From the NCBI RefSeq assembly GCF_004804335.1, contig NZ_SRXY01000005.1, positions 365,587 through 429,586 on the forward strand: a DNA stretch of 64,000 bases, in the 5' to 3' direction. Shown in pieces: positions 30,339 to 38,731 of the stretch. Under the pieces are notes generated by a model. It was not told the origin of the DNA and ran no database searches. It saw nothing but the letters and a program-made list of their open reading frames with translations. This DNA comes from Pacificoceanicola onchidii (GTDB taxonomy: Bacteria > Pseudomonadota > Alphaproteobacteria > Rhodobacterales > Rhodobacteraceae). Numbering within the stretch: position 1 is the first letter of the stretch; each line of letters opens with the position of its first letter. Both the position numbers and the translations under genes were made by a program.

Positions 30339-31100
30339 ATGGTAGCAACGTCGGTGCAACAGGACGCATTCACCGTGGCGCTTGCCCGGGACGACAGCGA
30401 AGTCCGCGAGGCGCAGCGCCTGCGTTACGCCGTTTTTGTCGAGGAATTGGGCGGCGACGGCCCGATGGTTGATCATGCGGCCAAGCTCGAACAGGACCGC
30501 TTTGATCCTTTTTTCGATCACCTTCTGGTGCGTGATCAGGGGCGGGTTGTCGGTGTCTATCGTCTCTTGCGCAGCGATCAGGCCGCATCGGCCGGAGGGT
30601 TCTACTCCGAAGACGAATACGATCTGACCCCGCTGCGCGCCTCCGGGCGCAAGCTGCTTGAACTGGGCCGGTCTTGTCTTCATCCGGACTATCGCGGCGG
30701 TCCGGCGATGTTTCACCTTTGGCAGGGGTTGGCGGACTACGTGCTGCGCCATGAGATCGAGGTGCTCTTCGGCGTGGCCAGTTTTCATGGCACGGACCCG
30801 CAGGCTTTGGCGCAGCCTCTGTCTTTGCTTCATCATCGCCATCTCGCCCCATCAGAACTGCGGGTTCGGGCGCGTGCGTTTCAAACCATGAACCTGATCG
30901 CCGAAGACCAGTTGGATCGCCGCGCAGCGATGCTGGACGTACCTGCGCTGATCAAGGCCTACCTGCGGCTGGGCGGTTGCGTGGGTGAGGGGGCGTTCAT
31001 AGATCATGCCTTCAACACCACCGATATCTGCCTTGTGATGGATACCAAACGCATGAACGCCAAACAGCGCGGGCTCTATGTGAAGGAGCCGCAGACATGA
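30339..31100 (+). CDS. olsB: Ornithine-acyl-ACP N-acyltransferase (ornithine lipid synthesis)
   Basis: GNAT-fold acyltransferase of 253 aa that attaches a 3-hydroxy fatty acid to ornithine, making lyso-ornithine lipid. Family features are RLRYAVFVEELGGDG near residue 29, VVGVYRLLRSDQA near residue 70, ELGRSCLHPDYRGG near residue 108, and a late CLVMDTK segment. It overlaps the adjacent O-acyltransferase gene by 4 bp, which is the typical olsBA order in Rhodobacterales and strongly supports the name over a general hemolysin-like GNAT. Ornithine lipids are phosphorus-free membrane lipids. Confidence 0.85.
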   Translation: MVATSVQQDAFTVALARDDSEVREAQRLRYAVFVEELGGDGPMVDHAAKLEQDRFDPFFDHLLVRDQGRVVGVYRLLRSDQAASAGGFYSEDEYDLTPLRASGRKLLELGRSCLHPDYRGGPAMFHLWQGLADYVLRHEIEVLFGVASFHGTDPQALAQPLSLLHHRHLAPSELRVRARAFQTMNLIAEDQLDRRAAMLDVPALIKAYLRLGGCVGEGAFIDHAFNTTDICLVMDTKRMNAKQRGLYVKEPQT

Positions 31101-31918
31101 GCACCTGGGAAGGCCCGCCAATGCCGCCCGCCCCGAAACTCGGGGTGCTGGGATGGCTGCTTGTCCTGCTGCGCGGCATCCCGATGGCTTTCGTCGTATT
31201 TGGCGGCCTGCTGCTTTTGTTGCTGGTCAGGCTGATAGAACGCCCGCTATTTGGAATGGATCGCCCGGTAACGCCCTGGATCACTCTTGCGGTGTGCCGG
31301 ACGGCGCTTGCCATCATGGGGCTGAAGGTGCGCACAAACGGGCGCTTCATGCGCGAGCGCGGGGCGATTGTGGCCAACCATGCGTCGTGGCTCGACATCT
31401 TTGTTCTGAACAGCCGCAAGACGCTCTATTTCGTCTCCAAGGCCGAGGTGGCCGCATGGCCGGGGATCGGCTGGCTGGCGCGGGCCACGGGCACCGTTTT
31501 CATCAAACGGGACCGGCGCGAGGCGCGCAAACAGACCGAGGTTTTCGAAGAACGGCTGATGCATGGCCACAAGCTGTTGTTCTTCCCCGAAGGCACTTCC
31601 ACCGATGGGCAGCGGGTTTTGTCTTTTAAAACAACCCTGTTCGCGGCGTTCTTCTCGGAGCGGCTGGAGCATGAGATGCACATGCAGGCGCTGAGCGTGC
31701 GCTACCACGCGCCGGAGGGGCAGCATGAGGCGTTTTATGGCTGGTGGGGCGACATGGATTTTGGCGGCTCACTGATCAAGATGCTGGGCGCGCGGCGGCA
31801 TGGGACCGTGACGCTGACCTATCATCCGCCGGTGCGTGTCGATACGTTTCCCAACCGCAAAAGCCTCGCGGCGCATCTCGAAACGGATGTGCGGCGCGGG
31901 TTCGAACAGGACGGTTAA
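31097..31918 (+). CDS. olsA: Lyso-ornithine lipid O-acyltransferase
   Basis: Membrane-associated PlsC-type acyltransferase of 273 aa that adds the second fatty acid to lyso-ornithine lipid and may also act on lysophosphatidate. An N-terminal membrane helix lies around residues 15-42. The NHASWLDIF motif (H-x4-D catalytic pair) is near residue 94 and FPEGTSTDGQR near residue 165. ATG overlaps the stop of olsB. The 3' end overlaps the convergent ThiE-like gene by 4 bp. Confidence 0.85.
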   Translation: MSTWEGPPMPPAPKLGVLGWLLVLLRGIPMAFVVFGGLLLLLLVRLIERPLFGMDRPVTPWITLAVCRTALAIMGLKVRTNGRFMRERGAIVANHASWLDIFVLNSRKTLYFVSKAEVAAWPGIGWLARATGTVFIKRDRREARKQTEVFEERLMHGHKLLFFPEGTSTDGQRVLSFKTTLFAAFFSERLEHEMHMQALSVRYHAPEGQHEAFYGWWGDMDFGGSLIKMLGARRHGTVTLTYHPPVRVDTFPNRKSLAAHLETDVRRGFEQDG

Positions 31919-32532
31919 ACCATCGCGGCGCGCAGGGATTGCAGCGCAGCAAGCGGGTCGTCCGTGGACCAGATCTCTTCTCCGATGGCGAAGAAATCCG
32001 TGATCGGGGCGAGGGCGCGCACGCGGTCTTCCGTCAGGCCGCCTTCGGCCACCACCGGCACTTCGATCATCTGCGACCACCAGCCGAACAGCTCTTCATC
32101 GGCCAACTCGCCGCTCCCCAGCGCGCCGGAGACCGGCCCGAAGGAGACATAATCCGCGCCCGATTCCCCGGCGTTCATGCCGTCATGGCGGGATTGGCGG
32201 CAATAGGCGCCCACGATGGCATCTGCACCCAGTTCCTTGCGCGCGGCGCGCACCGAACGCGCGCCATCGGTCAGGTGCACACCATCCAGTCCAAGCCGCT
32301 GCGAGAGCACCACGTGTGTATCGATGACCAAGGCCACGTCATGCCGGTGCGCCACTTCGCGCACCGCATCGGCGGCGCGCATCAGCGTGTCTTCGTCATG
32401 GGTGGCGAGGCTCAGGCGCAGGCAGGCGATCTCTTCGGCGTCCAAAATACCGGAGAGTTGCTCGGGATAGCTGCCGAGATCAAAGACAGGCGGCGTGACG
32501 AGATAAATCTGCGGTGCATCCTCTGTGCTCAT
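31915..32532 (-). CDS. Thiamine phosphate synthase (ThiE)-like protein
   Basis: TIM-barrel protein of 205 aa resembling thiamine phosphate synthase, which joins the pyrimidine and thiazole moieties of thiamine. Barrel motifs are YLVTPPV at the N-terminus, GLDGVHL near residue 83, GADAIVGAYC near residue 102, and GADYVSFGPV near residue 122. ATG 32532 (MSTEDAPQ) is the sensible start; the open frame upstream is non-conserved sequence over the trmJ promoter. No other thi genes are nearby, so it may be a paralogue (ThiE/TenI type) rather than the main enzyme. Confidence 0.7.
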   Translation of the reverse strand: MSTEDAPQIYLVTPPVFDLGSYPEQLSGILDAEEIACLRLSLATHDEDTLMRAADAVREVAHRHDVALVIDTHVVLSQRLGLDGVHLTDGARSVRAARKELGADAIVGAYCRQSRHDGMNAGESGADYVSFGPVSGALGSGELADEELFGWWSQMIEVPVVAEGGLTEDRVRALAPITDFFAIGEEIWSTDDPLAALQSLRAAMV

Positions 32533-32674
32533 CGGCCTGTCTCCTGTCTTTAGTCTTTGGCGTGGCCCCTCGTTTATCGCGCCCTTAACCCTTTGACCAT
32601 GGGGTATTGCGCGGTTGGGTGTTGCCGAACGCGTGGAGGGTGCGTAGGGAGGCGCGCAAGCCAAGGAGAGACCC

Positions 32675-33460
32675 ATGCCCACCGACACCCCCCAGCCGAG
32701 CTTTGTCCTCGTTCGCCCGCAGATGGGCGAAAACATCGGTGCGGCGTCGCGGGCGATGTGGAATTTTTCGCTCGACCGTATGCGGCTTGTCGCGCCGCGC
32801 GATGGCTGGCCCAATCCGAACGCCACGGCGATGGCGTCGGGGGCAGGGCGTTTGCTCGATGAGGCGCAGGTGTTTGATGACATCGCCGGCGCGGTTGGCG
32901 ATTGTACCTATGTCTTCGCCACCACCGCGCGCCCGCGCGATCTGACCAAACCGGTTTACAGTCCCGAAGAGGCCATGCGCGAAGCGGCAAAACGCATCGG
33001 CGAGGGTCAGAAAGTGGCGGTCATGTTTGGCCCCGAACGGGCTGGCATGGAAAATGAGGACATCGCGCAGGCCAATGCGATCATCTCCGTGCCGGTCAAC
33101 CCGCAGTTTGCTTCGCTGAACCTCGCGCAATGTGTGCTGCTCTGCGCCTACGAATGGCAGCGGGCGAGCAGTGAGGTAATACATCTGCATCAGGAACTGG
33201 CCGGGACGGACTGGGCCGAGGTGCAGGAGATCGACCATTTGTCAAAGCACTATGAAGACCGTCTTGACGAAGCCGGCTTCTTCTTTCCCGAGCACAAGGC
33301 GGGCAGCATGAAGCTGAACCTGCGCAACCTCTGGTCACGCCTGCCGCTGACCCGTGCGGATGTTCAGATGCTGCATGGCATCATGCGCCAGATGGTGCGG
33401 TGGAAATCCAACGCGGCCGTGGCCGCCAAATCGGCACCTGGCACAAAAAAACCGGACTGA
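32675..33460 (+). CDS. trmJ: TrmJ-type tRNA/rRNA 2'-O-methyltransferase (SPOUT family)
   Basis: SAM-dependent RNA methyltransferase of 261 aa, most like TrmJ, which 2'-O-methylates position 32 of some tRNAs. The N-terminal SpoU domain has FVLVRPQMGENIGAASRAM at residues 10-28 (seen as a PQMGENIGAA core), then MFGPERAGMENEDI and a C-terminal knot segment SVPVNPQFASLNLAQ. A TrmJ-type C-terminal helical extension follows. AAGGAGAG lies before ATG 32675. Its last bases overlap the terminator of the opposite SH3 gene. Confidence 0.87.
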   Translation: MPTDTPQPSFVLVRPQMGENIGAASRAMWNFSLDRMRLVAPRDGWPNPNATAMASGAGRLLDEAQVFDDIAGAVGDCTYVFATTARPRDLTKPVYSPEEAMREAAKRIGEGQKVAVMFGPERAGMENEDIAQANAIISVPVNPQFASLNLAQCVLLCAYEWQRASSEVIHLHQELAGTDWAEVQEIDHLSKHYEDRLDEAGFFFPEHKAGSMKLNLRNLWSRLPLTRADVQMLHGIMRQMVRWKSNAAVAAKSAPGTKKPD

Positions 33461-33484
33461 ACGCGGGCAGAGCGTGCAGTCCGG
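33445..33484 (-). terminator. Terminator of the SH3-protein gene, nested in the end of trmJ
   Basis: On the minus strand the stem CCGGACT/AGTCCGG is followed by seven T. It lies 31 bp after the stop of the SH3 gene, and the T run falls within the last codons of trmJ on the other strand. Confidence 0.65.
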
Positions 33485-33514
33485 AAAAACTAGTCCGTCT
33501 GGGAGGAGGGCGGA

Positions 33515-33835
33515 TTAGTAGTTGTTGCCGTGGCTATGACCGTGGCCGTAGGTCTTTTTCTTCGGCTTGTAGTGGGTCTGGCAGGCGTGGTTCTGAAGGT
33601 ATTTCGCGGACACCCAGTAGTAGCCGTGTTTGGTCGAAATCTTGGCCCAGCCGTGGTTGTAGCCGACCACATGCACCTTGGCGCAGGAATGCAGTTTGCC
33701 AACCACGTGGTAGCTGGTGCCGGGGCCGGAGCGGGCGTTCAGCGTTACGCCATAGTCGACCCAATAGGGGGTTGCGGCGGCGGCGCTTGCAGAAAGGCCA
33801 AGGGCAAGAAGGGCGGCGGAGAAAAGGCGTGTCAT
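33515..33835 (-). CDS. Exported bacterial SH3-domain protein with His-rich tail
   Basis: Small secreted protein of 106 aa. The signal peptide is cleaved near residue 20 (SASAAAA). One SH3b domain follows (GVTLNARSGPGTSYHVVGKL, here around residues 29-48, on to about residue 82), then a tail rich in Lys, His and Gly that ends in GHGHSHGNNY. SH3b domains usually bind peptidoglycan or peptide ligands in the envelope. The tail could bind metal ions. Monocistronic, with its own terminator downstream. Confidence 0.8.
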   Translation of the reverse strand: MTRLFSAALLALGLSASAAAATPYWVDYGVTLNARSGPGTSYHVVGKLHSCAKVHVVGYNHGWAKISTKHGYYWVSAKYLQNHACQTHYKPKKKTYGHGHSHGNNY

Positions 33836-34051
33836 TGTCTGAATTCCTTGTTGGGGGCGCCCTGTCCGGGCTTGGGTAATGCAGCCAATCTACGAAACAT
33901 GACTCATCCGCATAAGTCTGGAATGCCTGACGGAGGTATTCCGGACTATGCCCGGCGCTGCGACACCCTGTCCGGGCGCTTGAAGAGCTTGGTTTGCGGC
34001 ACTACTGTCCCCACGAATTCAAGCGTTTCGGGAAATCAGCGGAAAACGATG

Positions 34052-34099
34052 ATTGCCAATGTCTTGTGAGCGCCAAGGGTGCGGCAGAGTATTGGCAAT
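34052..34099. repeat. Spaced inverted repeat upstream of ctaA
   Basis: ATTGCCAAT at 34052-34060 and ATTGGCAAT at 34091-34099 are perfect 9 bp inverted copies, 30 bp apart, and end 36 bp before the ctaA start. They could be a regulator site for heme A synthesis or flank the promoter. Confidence 0.45.
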
Positions 34100-34135
34100 A
34101 CAGGTGTTTTCACGAAGCGCCCTAGGAGGCAGGAC

Positions 34136-35284
34136 ATGGCGGAAAAACGCAAGCTGTTCGAGGAAGTCGGGGCCGAGCCCCCCAAAGAGCGCACAGCGCC
34201 CACAGGTGGCATGATCGACGCCGGTCGGCGCGGGGCACGTGGGGCGATCCGTGTGTGGCTGATGGTGCTCTTTGCCCTCGTGGTGGTGATGATCGGCGTA
34301 GGGGGATTGACCCGCCTGACAGACAGCGGGCTCTCGATCACCGAATGGCGTCCGGTGACGGGTGCCTTGCCGCCACTGGATGCGGCGGCCTGGGAAGCGG
34401 AGTTCGAGAAGTACCGCCAGATCCCGGAATACCAGTTGCAGAACAAGGGCATGAGCCTGGATGAGTTCAAGGTCATCTACTGGTGGGAATGGGGCCATCG
34501 CCAGCTTGGCCGGGTGATCGGCCTTGTCTGGGCCATCGGGTTCTTCGGCTTTCTCGCCGCGCGGCAGATCCCGCAGGGCTGGACGGGTCGGCTGTTTGGC
34601 CTTGGCGTTTTGGGCGGTCTGCAAGGGGCCGTGGGCTGGTGGATGGTCTCCTCCGGTCTCGGCGGAGAGATGCTCGATGTCGCGTCTTATCGTCTTGCCA
34701 TCCATCTTGGCCTCGCCTTCGTGATCCTCGGGTTTATCGCGTGGTACGTCTATGCGCTTGGCCGCGATGAGCGGGACCTGATGCAGGCGCGGCGGGAGGC
34801 CGAACCCAAGCTGTTTTCCATGTCCACGGGCCTGTTGCACTTTGCTTTCCTGCAAATCCTGCTCGGTGCTCTGGTCGCTGGAATCGACGCCGGGCGTACC
34901 TTCAACGATTGGCCATTGATGGCGGGCAGTGTTTTCCCGCCCAATGCCTTTGACCTCGAACCGGCGTGGCGGAACTTCTTTGAGAATGCGGGTCTGGTGC
35001 AGTTCATGCACCGGATGGCCGGGTATCTGCTGTTCATTTTCGGCGTGGTGGTCTGGCTGCGCGGCCGGAAGTCTCCCAACGCGGACACGCGGTTCCGTTT
35101 CAATCTTGTCTTCGCGGTTATGTTCCTTCAGGTTGTGATTGGTATCGTTACGGTTGTGTACTTTGCGCCTACTGAAATCGCCCTGCTGCACCAGATTGGT
35201 GCGGTTATTCTCTGGGCCTTAATTTTGCGGGCGCGGTTTGCAGCGCGATATCCAAAGAGACAGTCCATTCGGGAAGGCAATTGA
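34136..35284 (+). CDS. ctaA: Heme A synthase (COX15/CtaA)
   Basis: Inner-membrane enzyme that oxidises the C8 methyl of heme O to make heme A for aa3-type cytochrome oxidase. At 382 aa with about eight membrane helices it matches the COX15-type (type 2) enzymes. Conserved segments are GGLTRLTDSGLSITEWRPV, with the core RLTDSGLS near residue 59, WWEWGHRQLGR with a heme-ligand histidine near residue 123, and FMHRMAGYLLF in the second half. An exact AGGAGG at 34124-34129 fixes ATG 34136. It is followed 2 bp later by a carboxypeptidase gene. Confidence 0.95.
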   Translation: MAEKRKLFEEVGAEPPKERTAPTGGMIDAGRRGARGAIRVWLMVLFALVVVMIGVGGLTRLTDSGLSITEWRPVTGALPPLDAAAWEAEFEKYRQIPEYQLQNKGMSLDEFKVIYWWEWGHRQLGRVIGLVWAIGFFGFLAARQIPQGWTGRLFGLGVLGGLQGAVGWWMVSSGLGGEMLDVASYRLAIHLGLAFVILGFIAWYVYALGRDERDLMQARREAEPKLFSMSTGLLHFAFLQILLGALVAGIDAGRTFNDWPLMAGSVFPPNAFDLEPAWRNFFENAGLVQFMHRMAGYLLFIFGVVVWLRGRKSPNADTRFRFNLVFAVMFLQVVIGIVTVVYFAPTEIALLHQIGAVILWALILRARFAARYPKRQSIREGN

Positions 35285-35286
35285 AC

Positions 35287-36765
35287 ATGCAGGCATTTGA
35301 CGCGTTGATGGCGTACCAACGCGAGACCGAGGCCTTGAGCCAGGTTGCTGGGCGCCTTGGTTGGGATCAGGAAACCATGATGCCGCGCGGCGCGTCGGAA
35401 CAACGCGGCGATGAAATGGCGGCCATGGAATCCGTGCTGCATGCCCGCCGGGAAGCGCCTCAGATCGGCGAATGGCTGTCGCAGATCGACGCGGATGGTC
35501 TGGACGACGTCGGCCGCGCTCAAATACGTCATATCCGCCGTGCGCATGAGCGCGCCACCAAGGTGCCTGCACGACTGGCGTCGGAGCTTGCCCGCATCAT
35601 CAGCCGTGCCCATGTGATCTGGGCCGAGGCGCGGGCGGACGATGACTTTGCCGGGTTTGCCCCGATCCTGTCCGAGGTTATTGACCTGCGGCGGGAAGAG
35701 GCGGCGGCCTTGGCCGGGGACGGCGATGTCTATGACGCCCTGCTTGACGATTATGAACCGGGGGCCAAGGCCAGCGATCTGGACGCCATGTTTGGCGCGT
35801 TGCGCCCGCGTCTTGTGGCCCTGCGCGAGGCGGTGCTGGCCAAACCTGCGCCGCAAGGAGTGACCGGAACGTTTGACGAGCAAGGGCAGATGAAGCTGAC
35901 CCGCCTGATCGCGCGCAGCTTTGGCTATGACTTCAAACGGGGCCGCGTGGACAAGGCGGTGCATCCGTTCAGCTCTGGCAGCGGCGATGATGTGCGCATC
36001 ACCACGCGGACCAATGCGCTGGACCCGTTTGGCTGCATCTACTCGACAATCCACGAGGTTGGTCACGCCAGTTATGAGCAGAACATTCACCGCGACTTCC
36101 GCCTGACCCCTTTGGGCAAGGGCGTGTCGATGGGCGTGCACGAAAGCCAGAGCCGAATCTTCGAGAACCAGCTTGGCCGCAGCCGCGCCTATACCGGCTG
36201 GCTCTTTGCGCGGATGAAGGACACGTTCGGCGATTTCGGAATCGCGGACGAAGAGGCCTTCTATGCCGCCGTGAATACGGTGAAAAACGGCTATATCCGG
36301 ACCGAGGCGGACGAGGTGCAGTACAATCTACACGTCCTTTTGCGGTTCGATCTGGAGCGTGCGCTGATCAAGGGGGATCTGGCCGTCGGCGATCTTGAAG
36401 CGGCGTGGAACGATCGTTTCGAAGCGGATTTCGGGTTTGCGGTAGACAAACCGTCGGACGGTGTCTTGCAAGACGTGCATTGGTCCGCCGGGCTCTTTGG
36501 ATACTTCCCGACGTATTCTTTGGGAAATGTCTACGCGGGCTGTCTGCACAAGGCACTGTGCAACGCGGTGCCGGATCTGGATGCGCGCCTGGCCGAAGGC
36601 GACACCAGCGCTGCCATTGCCTGGCTTCGCGATAGCGTCCAGACGCACGGTGGTCTCTATGAGCCACGTGACGTGATTGCCCGCGCCTGCGGTGGCGATG
36701 AGCCGAGTGAAGGGCCTTTGCTGGATTACCTCGAAGAGAAATTCGGTGTGCTCTACGGCGTATGA
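35287..36765 (+). CDS. M32-family metallocarboxypeptidase
   Basis: Zinc carboxypeptidase of 492 aa (carboxypeptidase Taq type) that removes C-terminal residues. All family motifs are present in order: HPF, DVRITTR, the zinc site HEVGH (H256 to H260), HESQSR with the third ligand near E286, YIRTEAD, and GVLQDVHWSAGLFGYFPTYS, whose core is QDVHW. ATG 35287 starts 2 bp after ctaA. The protein is cytoplasmic (no signal), probably in general peptide turnover. Confidence 0.95.
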   Translation: MQAFDALMAYQRETEALSQVAGRLGWDQETMMPRGASEQRGDEMAAMESVLHARREAPQIGEWLSQIDADGLDDVGRAQIRHIRRAHERATKVPARLASELARIISRAHVIWAEARADDDFAGFAPILSEVIDLRREEAAALAGDGDVYDALLDDYEPGAKASDLDAMFGALRPRLVALREAVLAKPAPQGVTGTFDEQGQMKLTRLIARSFGYDFKRGRVDKAVHPFSSGSGDDVRITTRTNALDPFGCIYSTIHEVGHASYEQNIHRDFRLTPLGKGVSMGVHESQSRIFENQLGRSRAYTGWLFARMKDTFGDFGIADEEAFYAAVNTVKNGYIRTEADEVQYNLHVLLRFDLERALIKGDLAVGDLEAAWNDRFEADFGFAVDKPSDGVLQDVHWSAGLFGYFPTYSLGNVYAGCLHKALCNAVPDLDARLAEGDTSAAIAWLRDSVQTHGGLYEPRDVIARACGGDEPSEGPLLDYLEEKFGVLYGV

Positions 36766-36808
36766 GGTGAGCGTGTGTGGGTGGCCCTTGTGGTCATTGC
36801 ACGCGCCC

Positions 36809-36831
36809 CGTCCCGGACTTGATCCGGGACG
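36809..36831. repeat. Common alphaproteobacterial palindromic repeat
   Basis: Perfect 9 bp stem CGTCCCGGA/TCCGGGACG with loop CTTGA. I recognise this type of palindrome as abundant in many alphaproteobacterial genomes. It lies 43 bp after the carboxypeptidase stop. Confidence 0.7.
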
Positions 36832-36963
36832 TCATGGTCATCGCACAAGCCGCGTCATGTCAGAGACATGCTTCCAGAATGATAGGCGCGGCGGCCTGCG
36901 GCCTTGATTCCGCGCCCGGGGTGAGTGGAATACCCGACCAAGATCAAAACCACCCACCCAGCA

Positions 36964-36992
36964 AAAAGCCCCGGCTCATCACCGGGGCTTTT
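36964..36992. terminator. Bidirectional intrinsic terminator
   Basis: Perfect 11 bp stem AAAAGCCCCGG/CCGGGGCTTTT with a 7 nt loop. It serves both the carboxypeptidase operon (plus) and the convergent methyltransferase gene (minus), which ends 22 bp away. Confidence 0.85.
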
Positions 36993-37014
36993 CTCGATCA
37001 AAACCAGATCACGC

Positions 37015-38091
37015 TCAGGCCCGGCGACGACGCCCGCCGCCACGGCGTCCGCCCGCGCTGCCTGCGGCTTCGCCCGGCGGTTTGTTGAACCGGATCCACT
37101 CGCCGCCCGAGACGTCGTTGTCGGTCAGGAAGTTGGCCGCGCGGATCGCTTCCATTTCTTTGCCCGGACGCGCCTTGGTGGAGCCAAGGCCGAACATCTG
37201 GACAAAGGCCTCGTCATCCATGCCCTCGGGCAGGATGATCCCGGCGGCTTCCACCTGCGCTTTTTTCTCTGCAATCTTCTTCGGACCAACCGGCAGCGCC
37301 ACCGGGTTCATGATCGCTGAGGTCATGCCCGCACCCATGGCCATCGGCAGGAAGGCGTTGTTGATGCCGTGGCGGTTCGGCAGGCCAAAGGAAATGTTCG
37401 ACGCGCCGCAGGTGGTGTTCACGCCAAGCTCTTCGCGCAAACGGCGCACGAGGGTGAACACCTGAAGCCCTGCCGTCGCCATGGCACCAATCGGCATGAC
37501 CAGCGGGTCAACCACGATGTCATGCGCCGGAATGCCGAAATCGGCGGCGCGCTCGACGATCTTCTTGGCCACGGCAAAGCGCACTTCGGGGTCTTCGGAA
37601 ATGCCCGTGTCGTCGTTGGAAATCGCCACAACCGGGACGTTGTACTTGGCAACCAGCGGCAGCACCATTTCAAGCCGCTCTTCTTCGCCGGTGACGGAGT
37701 TCAGCAGCGGGCGGCCTTTGGCGGCGGCCAGACCGTTTTCCAACGCGCCCGGCACGGAGCTGTCGATGCACAGCGGGCAGTCGGTCACGGCCTGCACCTT
37801 TTCCACCAGTTCCTTCATCAGCATCGGCTCGACGAAGTTATTGTCCGCATAACGCGGATCCTCGGCCATCTTGTTGGAGAAAACCGCACCGGAGTTGATA
37901 TCGAGCACCGTTGCGCCCGCCGCGACCTGCGCCAGCGCATCGGATTCCACGCGGGAGAAATCGCCGCGCTCCAGCTCTTCGTTCAGGATCTTGCGGCCCG
38001 TTGGGTTGATGCGTTCGCCGATTACGCAGAACGGCTCGTCAAAGCCGATGATGGCGGTTTTTGTCGCCGATTCGATAACGGTACGGGTCAT
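37015..38091 (-). CDS. Pterin-binding methyltetrahydrofolate methyltransferase (likely split methionine synthase component)
   Basis: A 358 aa protein consisting of a single pterin-binding TIM barrel, like the folate-binding domain of MetH. FCVIGERINPTGRK is near residue 21, VLDINSGAVFSN near residue 62, and CIDSS near residue 107. It would take the methyl group of methyltetrahydrofolate and pass it to a corrinoid carrier. The homocysteine-binding and B12-binding domains of full MetH are missing and are not encoded nearby. I recall that Phaeobacter and relatives split MetH into separate proteins; the nearby metF-like gene fits this. The C-terminus ends in an unusual Gly/Arg-rich tail (GGRRGGGRRRRA). 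Confidence 0.8.
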   Translation of the reverse strand: MTRTVIESATKTAIIGFDEPFCVIGERINPTGRKILNEELERGDFSRVESDALAQVAAGATVLDINSGAVFSNKMAEDPRYADNNFVEPMLMKELVEKVQAVTDCPLCIDSSVPGALENGLAAAKGRPLLNSVTGEEERLEMVLPLVAKYNVPVVAISNDDTGISEDPEVRFAVAKKIVERAADFGIPAHDIVVDPLVMPIGAMATAGLQVFTLVRRLREELGVNTTCGASNISFGLPNRHGINNAFLPMAMGAGMTSAIMNPVALPVGPKKIAEKKAQVEAAGIILPEGMDDEAFVQMFGLGSTKARPGKEMEAIRAANFLTDNDVSGGEWIRFNKPPGEAAGSAGGRRGGGRRRRA

Positions 38092-38316
38092 GAGCGGGCC
38101 TTCCTGGGCAAGGGTGTTTTTCCGTTGATGCCGCTTTTTGACCCGGCAGGTCCGGCGAAAAACGACGCCGGGAGGATCGAAAAAGACCGATGCGCGGACA
38201 AGGGGGCAATTGGACCGTTTGTCGATGTGCTTGGAGGATGCATAGGCCCGTGTTAGCGTTTTGGTGTCGGGGCAAAGCCGGACTGAACCGGCCCCCGGAA
38301 TTGGAGGGATTACCTA

Positions 38317-38694
38317 ATGTTTCATCGACTGATTTTGGCGACGGCCGGTTTGGCTCTTTTGACTGCTTGCGACGACACGATGATGTCGGGCGGTGGTGGT
38401 GCCAGTGCAGAAGCACCGGCAACGGCGGTCACACCGCTTATTGGCAAGACCCTCCTGTCGGACAACGCGACCGTGACGTTCATTTTCAATGACGACGGCA
38501 CCGTTGGCGGCATGTTCCGGGGCGAAGCGATTGTCGGTAATTACTCCGCCGATGCGACAGAAGTATGCAGCACCTATGAAGCGCCCGAACAACTGACCGG
38601 CAAGGAGTTCTGCAGCACACCCGCGATCAATGGCTCCAGGGTCGTGTTCAACCGCCGCGATGGAACCACGTCGTCTTATACCATCCAGAACTGA
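38317..38694 (+). CDS. Small outer-envelope lipoprotein, function unknown
   Basis: A 125 aa protein with a lipoprotein signal ending in the lipobox LLTAC (Cys 19), a low-complexity Gly/Ala linker, and a small beta-rich domain that looks lipocalin-like (TVTFIFNDDGTVGGMFRGEAIVGNY, here described by its core DDGTVGGMF) with two cysteines. GGAGGG precedes ATG 38317. It is divergent from the methyltransferase gene and convergent with the HAD phosphatase gene. A GC-rich palindrome between the two 3' ends may terminate both. Confidence 0.7.
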   Translation: MFHRLILATAGLALLTACDDTMMSGGGGASAEAPATAVTPLIGKTLLSDNATVTFIFNDDGTVGGMFRGEAIVGNYSADATEVCSTYEAPEQLTGKEFCSTPAINGSRVVFNRRDGTTSSYTIQN

Positions 38695-38731
38695 TCTGTG
38701 AGGGCAGGGCGCGCGCCGGTTGGGTGCGCGC

